Origin: Pichia kudriavzevii
Lineage: Eukaryota > Ascomycota > Pichiomycetes > Pichiales > Pichiaceae
DNA: 64,000 nucleotides
NCBI RefSeq assembly: GCF_003054445.1
Contig: NC_042509.1
Span: 1,319,545 to 1,383,544 of the forward strand
Reading direction: 5' to 3'
A program made the position numbers and the translations under genes. The notes under the pieces were generated by a model. The model was not told where the DNA came from. It saw only the letters and a list, made by a program, of their open reading frames with translations, and did not search any database. This document shows positions 60,482 through 64,000 of this stretch, piece after piece (the stretch's first letter is position 1; every line of letters starts with the position of its first letter).

Positions 60482-62200
60482 AATTACTAGTGTTGGAATA
60501 AGGTTTTTTGTTGTCGAACGACTTACTTTGCTAACTCCAGCTACTCAAAGGTTAGTGGGAACATCACCTCTATTTATCCTTTAATCCAGTATACTTGGAA
60601 TGGGTACATCAATACATGCAATGCGGGGGGATTGATCCTGTTCCGAGAATTTTCATTGCGACCTCCAACTACCAGATTGGTTTCCCTGGTGTTTTTCATT
60701 CAATCATTCCAGTGCTTAATAATTAACCGCATATTGCTGCTCGATAACCTCTTTTAAAGTTCTCCGCATTGATCAACGAAAATTGCTGCACGCGGATAAC
60801 GGTGCACCAGATGAGGGGTTTCACACCCCCACCCCCGAAACGGGAATGACTTTTCTTTCCCCCACTCGTCTCGATATAGTAGGAAAGACAACGACTCTAC
60901 AGCTACACGGGGTTATACCGGTTCATTGAAAGAGCACCCGGAGCTTGCAAGAGTGTCAGAATTATACCACTTTCCCATGTAAATGAGAAAATATTCACAA
61001 TAATGATTTTTATTGCTAAGGAGTGCAAAGTTGAGGATGTGTGTGTAGGTTGGTATCAGCACAAACTTTTCATTCGGACTTACAGAAACTATCTGTACCC
61101 ATTATGGCAATTATCCAACGTGGCGATGTAACTCCAGTAAAAATTTGTGTGTGACTTAGTTCCAAGCTCTCTGAAAACATTTTAGAATGATCCTATTTTG
61201 AGAAAAGAGAATGCTTGACCATAAATAAAAGCAACAAAACTGCCGAAAATTCCTTTGTTTTTGCTAGTTCAGCAATAGAAGCTTGCTAAAGACACGCATA
61301 ATTTAAATTCCCCAATATTGTACATGTGGAAAGCTCAGTAACGTGTTTGTGGCAACTAAGATCTAATTGTTATTACGGCGCAAGCCAAAGTAAATGAAAT
61401 TAATTGAGACGCCAAATTGGCATGTTTATGGTGTTATTTCAAGATTGGCTCGTTCCCACCAAACACTTCAAACTGTATATTCATCGACAGTTTTGGCTTC
61501 CAGGAGCGTTATGTTAGTGGGAGCGGATTCCAATTTATGCAAAGAAAGTTGAAAACTCAAAATAATAGATAATATCATCCAATATTCACAACGACCAGAG
61601 CTTCATGCTGCCTCTTTCATACCGAACATCTCCATAAATTTTGTAATAGGTAGTGTGTATCAAAAGAAGTGTTTGTCGTTCTTTATATTCTCCGGGACGA
61701 TGCTGGAAAGACGGGAGGTGACATCCTACGTAGAACTTTTGAATTTGTTAGACTATGTGGGTCTTCTGAAACATTCTCTTAATGTTGCCTTGGAATCTCT
61801 CACCGAAAATCATTTTACAGATATACTTTCATGGAGTTTACTTTTCTCTTCCACACTGAGCTTATCCTACTCACGTTAATATTCCAGTTTTCTGCAACGC
61901 TCTATGGCACTTCACAAGTTAACGAGACCATCGTCTTTTCCAGAGTTGTTAATTGTAAATGACAAGACTTTGCAGCTTTCCCATAAGTGTACTTTCGTCC
62001 GGGTATATGTGATTCGTTGTAGGGGCGAGGCGCGTTAGAGTATGAGTTTGAATTTTGAATCTTAGCTTGGGGAGCTGACTGTCAATAATGCAAAAAATGT
62101 CTACTGTGTACCTGTTCAAAGCTCTGCAAATATAGGCTTTAATAAGGACCTTGAAACTTTAGTATTATGTTGCACCAAATAATGGATAAATAAAATTTCT
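60482..62200. other. Long subtelomeric spacer
   Basis: 1.7 kb without a supported gene. Near the hydrolase promoter there is an AGGGG stress-element pentamer at 60814-60818 and a C-rich ACCCCCACCCCC stretch at 60825-60836. A 74-codon frame at 61655-61879 has no recognisable product. Confidence 0.6.
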
Positions 62201-62209
62201 ATTTCTTTG

Positions 62210-62713
62210 ATTCTTTCACAAGACTCTCCTTTGTGGAAACTAATCGTTGATGGTTTCAAAGACGATGAAACTTTCGATACCTCCGTTGATTGTATGATTA
62301 CCATCGTGAACCAGATTGATGCTTTCGACAATCCAGACGATAATCTACCGTTGGTTCAGATTGTGTACTATGAACCTGTTGCTCTCCGTCTGATGATTCA
62401 GGAACACTGGGAAGATCCGATAGTTATCGAACGTTTGGCCAAGTTATATGCGTCTGCAGGTGAAGCTTGACATACACTCATTGTGAAAGATCCTAGTAAT
62501 TTCCTAGTTTTGATTGAAAGCGTTCTGCAAAGATCAAATTATTCTGAGGACTTGGACATTGTCAAGTACACATTCAAGTTTTGATATGAAATGAAGTCCA
62601 TTTTGGCCCTACCCACTTTCAAAGATTCTAAAGTCAACTTTTAACCAATTTATATTAAACTGACCGAAATTTTGATTGAGCACTTGAAGTACCCATTAGT
62701 CATTTAAGGGTTG
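62210..62713 (+). pseudogene. Decayed fragment of an MTR10/transportin-SR-type karyopherin
   Basis: One reading frame continues for about 500 bp with no frameshift but four stops: TGA at 62468 and 62582, TAA at 62642 and 62705. The translation matches the Mtr10/TNPO3 importin-beta family: PLWKLIVDGFKDDETFDTSV, then CMITIV; further on GEA-stop-HTLIVKDPSNF and YTFKF-stop-YEMKSILALP. Human TNPO3 has FNFWY at the last position, so the two TGA stops most likely replace Trp (TGG). No N-terminal or C-terminal remainder is visible. The family imports SR-type mRNA-binding proteins; a functional copy is presumably elsewhere in the genome. Family assignment is from memory of the pattern, not a search. 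Confidence 0.7.
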
Positions 62714-62982
62714 TATGTCGAGGTGGGGTTTCCCATGTATGCTAACAGCAGAACAGAAATTAAAGAGCACATCCGGTTAAACTTGAGTCTGGCTAAACTG
62801 CTACAGCGCTTACTATGTGGTTTATGGAGGAAGCTAGAGTTGGTAATGGATAGGAGAAATGACTGGAGTCTGTCTGGATGTTCAGCATATTGGTTCTATT
62901 TGCATATATTCCTGCAAGCATTGTCCGACATATTCAGAATTCGTGTGGTTAGTAGCGATACCTGGTCTCTGTTATCAAGCAG

Positions 62983-63387
62983 AGGCAATGCGAGAACAAA
63001 AAGTCGATCTGTGGGGGCACACCATGAAACTTGAAGTCCATACCACACCCAGCAATAATGTGATTTCCAATTAGTTCTGCTGGCGGTTCTCGAACCAGTG
63101 CCGATTGGTTTTTTACGCGGTGTCTTTTTCCACTGGACCAAGAGCGCGAGCAATTTTTTTCCAAAATTGTGGGAGACCTCATCAGCGGATTTTGGGTACT
63201 CTGTTACTGGTTGTTTTAGTTTGCTGGTTGTTATTTGCACTCCAGCTATCCGTTTGTATTGACCAAGGAACTATCTTTCATCTAATATTCATATTTCTGA
63301 CAAATTATATTTGGGGAGTGTTTTTTGTTCAAAAACGTTCAGCAAAAGTTTTCATGCAAAAATTAGAAGAAAGTAGAAAAATAATTA
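62983..63387 (+). repeat. Subtelomeric dispersed element, copy B
   Basis: Direct copy of 57843-58236. Over the best 200 bp only scattered substitutions separate the two. Minus-strand A-box-like TGGTCCAGTGG fits the TRGYNNARNNG consensus exactly, and GGTTCGAGAACC resembles a B-box with one extra base; the starts of the two boxes are 44 bp apart, as in tRNA genes. No cloverleaf forms. A minus-strand open frame through it (62896-63240) is interrupted in copy A, so coding is unlikely. Confidence 0.8.
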
Positions 63388-63607
63388 ATAATTTATTAGT
63401 TGAAGTTTGATCTTTTAGAATTCATCTGTAAGAAATCATGAAGAAAATGATCAGAGGAATTTGTTTCCAACATTAGTGTATCTACAACTGCTATCGCCAA
63501 AGTAGTGTTCTTTCAAACCAGGTAGAGTTATTATTACAGGGAATTTGTATCCAACATGAAACATGTAATTTCACTATATTATGAGCCTACAACAGATACC
63601 CCTCGAG

Positions 63608-63720
63608 AAACAATATGAACTAGGTAATTAAGAAGTCAGTCTATTAAATAAAAAAGCAAGTCCATTAGTGACAATGAGGCTAAATGGATTTAACACGGCA
63701 AACTAGGAGAATTGAACTAG
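63608..63720 (+). repeat. Degenerate telomere-repeat fragments at the subtelomere junction
   Basis: ACAATATGAACTAGG at 63610-63624 is 15 bases of the telomeric unit standing alone. Around 63700-63720, AACTAGGAG and GAACTAG, again parts of the unit, lead directly into the perfect array. Confidence 0.75.
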
Positions 63721-64000
63721 GTGTGTTACAATATGAACTAGGAGCGAGGTGTGTTACAATATGAACTAGGAGCGAGGTGTGTTACAATATGAACTAGGAG
63801 CGAGGTGTGTTACAATATGAACTAGGAGCGAGGTGTGTTACAATATGAACTAGGAGCGAGGTGTGTTACAATATGAACTAGGAGCGAGGTGTGTTACAAT
63901 ATGAACTAGGAGCGAGGTGTGTTACAATATGAACTAGGAGCGAGGTGTGTTACAATATGAACTAGGAGCGAGGTGTGTTACAATATGAACTAGGAGCGAG
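63721..64000 (+). repeat. Telomere: ten perfect copies of a 28-bp repeat
   Basis: Exactly 280 bp made of ten identical 28-bp units. Each unit begins GTGTGTTACAATATG and ends in ACTAGGAGCGAG, with no base lost at the junctions. The plus strand has nine G and three C per unit, so the G-rich strand runs 5' to 3' toward the right end, as a telomere should. The joined units create GGTGTGTTAC, with the GGTGT core seen in other yeasts with long telomeric repeats. The window stops at a unit boundary; the true array may be longer. Confidence 0.9.

Noticed and set aside
63065-63160. tRNA gene on the minus strand
   Set aside because: A/B-box-like motifs are present, but acceptor, anticodon and T stems do not pair.
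62896-63240. Minus-strand 114-codon frame through the dispersed element
   Set aside because: The equivalent frame in the other copy is interrupted by a stop and shows no bias toward silent changes.
63721-64000. CRISPR-like array
   Set aside because: Units abut without spacers, the genome is eukaryotic, and the strand asymmetry and terminal position fit a telomere.

Overview
The window is a right-hand chromosome end of a budding yeast (Saccharomycotina). It shows compact, essentially intronless genes, S. cerevisiae-type orthologues, short AT-rich intergenic spacers and, at the extreme right, a tandem array that has the position and strand asymmetry of a telomere. CTG codons fall on conserved leucines (for example the Leu before LIVDQHA in Pms1, codon 29883-29885), so this is not a CUG-Ser-clade yeast. 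The gene set fits a Pichiaceae-like species such as Pichia kudriavzevii; that species name is inference from general protein character, not from a search.

Region 1 (1 to about 44 kb) is ordinary chromosome arm: the 3' end of TIF6, STT4, an ACE2/SWI5-type zinc-finger factor, USB1, KGD2, SRV2, ARP5, NOP2, TRM6/GCD10, MTQ1, NAM9, BST1, REV7, PMS1, STE2, a PNGase A-like protein, a possible 52-residue membrane microprotein, an MRS3/4 mitoferrin, AIM23, ARG5,6 and an ankyrin protein. Several promoters carry readable sites: an Mcm1/forkhead-like composite upstream of ACE2/SWI5, two Cbf1-type E-boxes between NAM9 and BST1, an MluI cell-cycle box shared by REV7 and PMS1, and a Gcn4 site upstream of ARG5,6.

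Region 2 (42.4 to 55.1 kb) looks like an accessory metabolic block: a Zn2Cys6 transcription factor, four tandem paralogous MFS transporters on the minus strand, and a divergently transcribed CocE/NonD-type serine hydrolase of bacterial type. The transporters are mosaics: long stretches are base-for-base identical between different pairs of copies, which points to repeated gene conversion. Paired GATAAG elements lie in the hydrolase/transporter-4 promoter and upstream of transporter 3, suggesting nitrogen control. The first transporter has charged residues in place of two glycines in its first two membrane helices and may be degenerating.

Region 3 (55.1 to 63.7 kb) is gene-poor subtelomere: an ACR3-type arsenite transporter, a class C beta-lactamase-fold hydrolase, an in-frame but nonsense-riddled fragment of an MTR10-type karyopherin, and two direct copies of a roughly 400-bp element that carries pol III A-box-like and B-box-like motifs.

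Region 4 (63721 to 64000) is exactly ten copies of a 28-bp repeat with the G-rich strand running toward the end. No transposon, rRNA, credible tRNA or CRISPR array was found.
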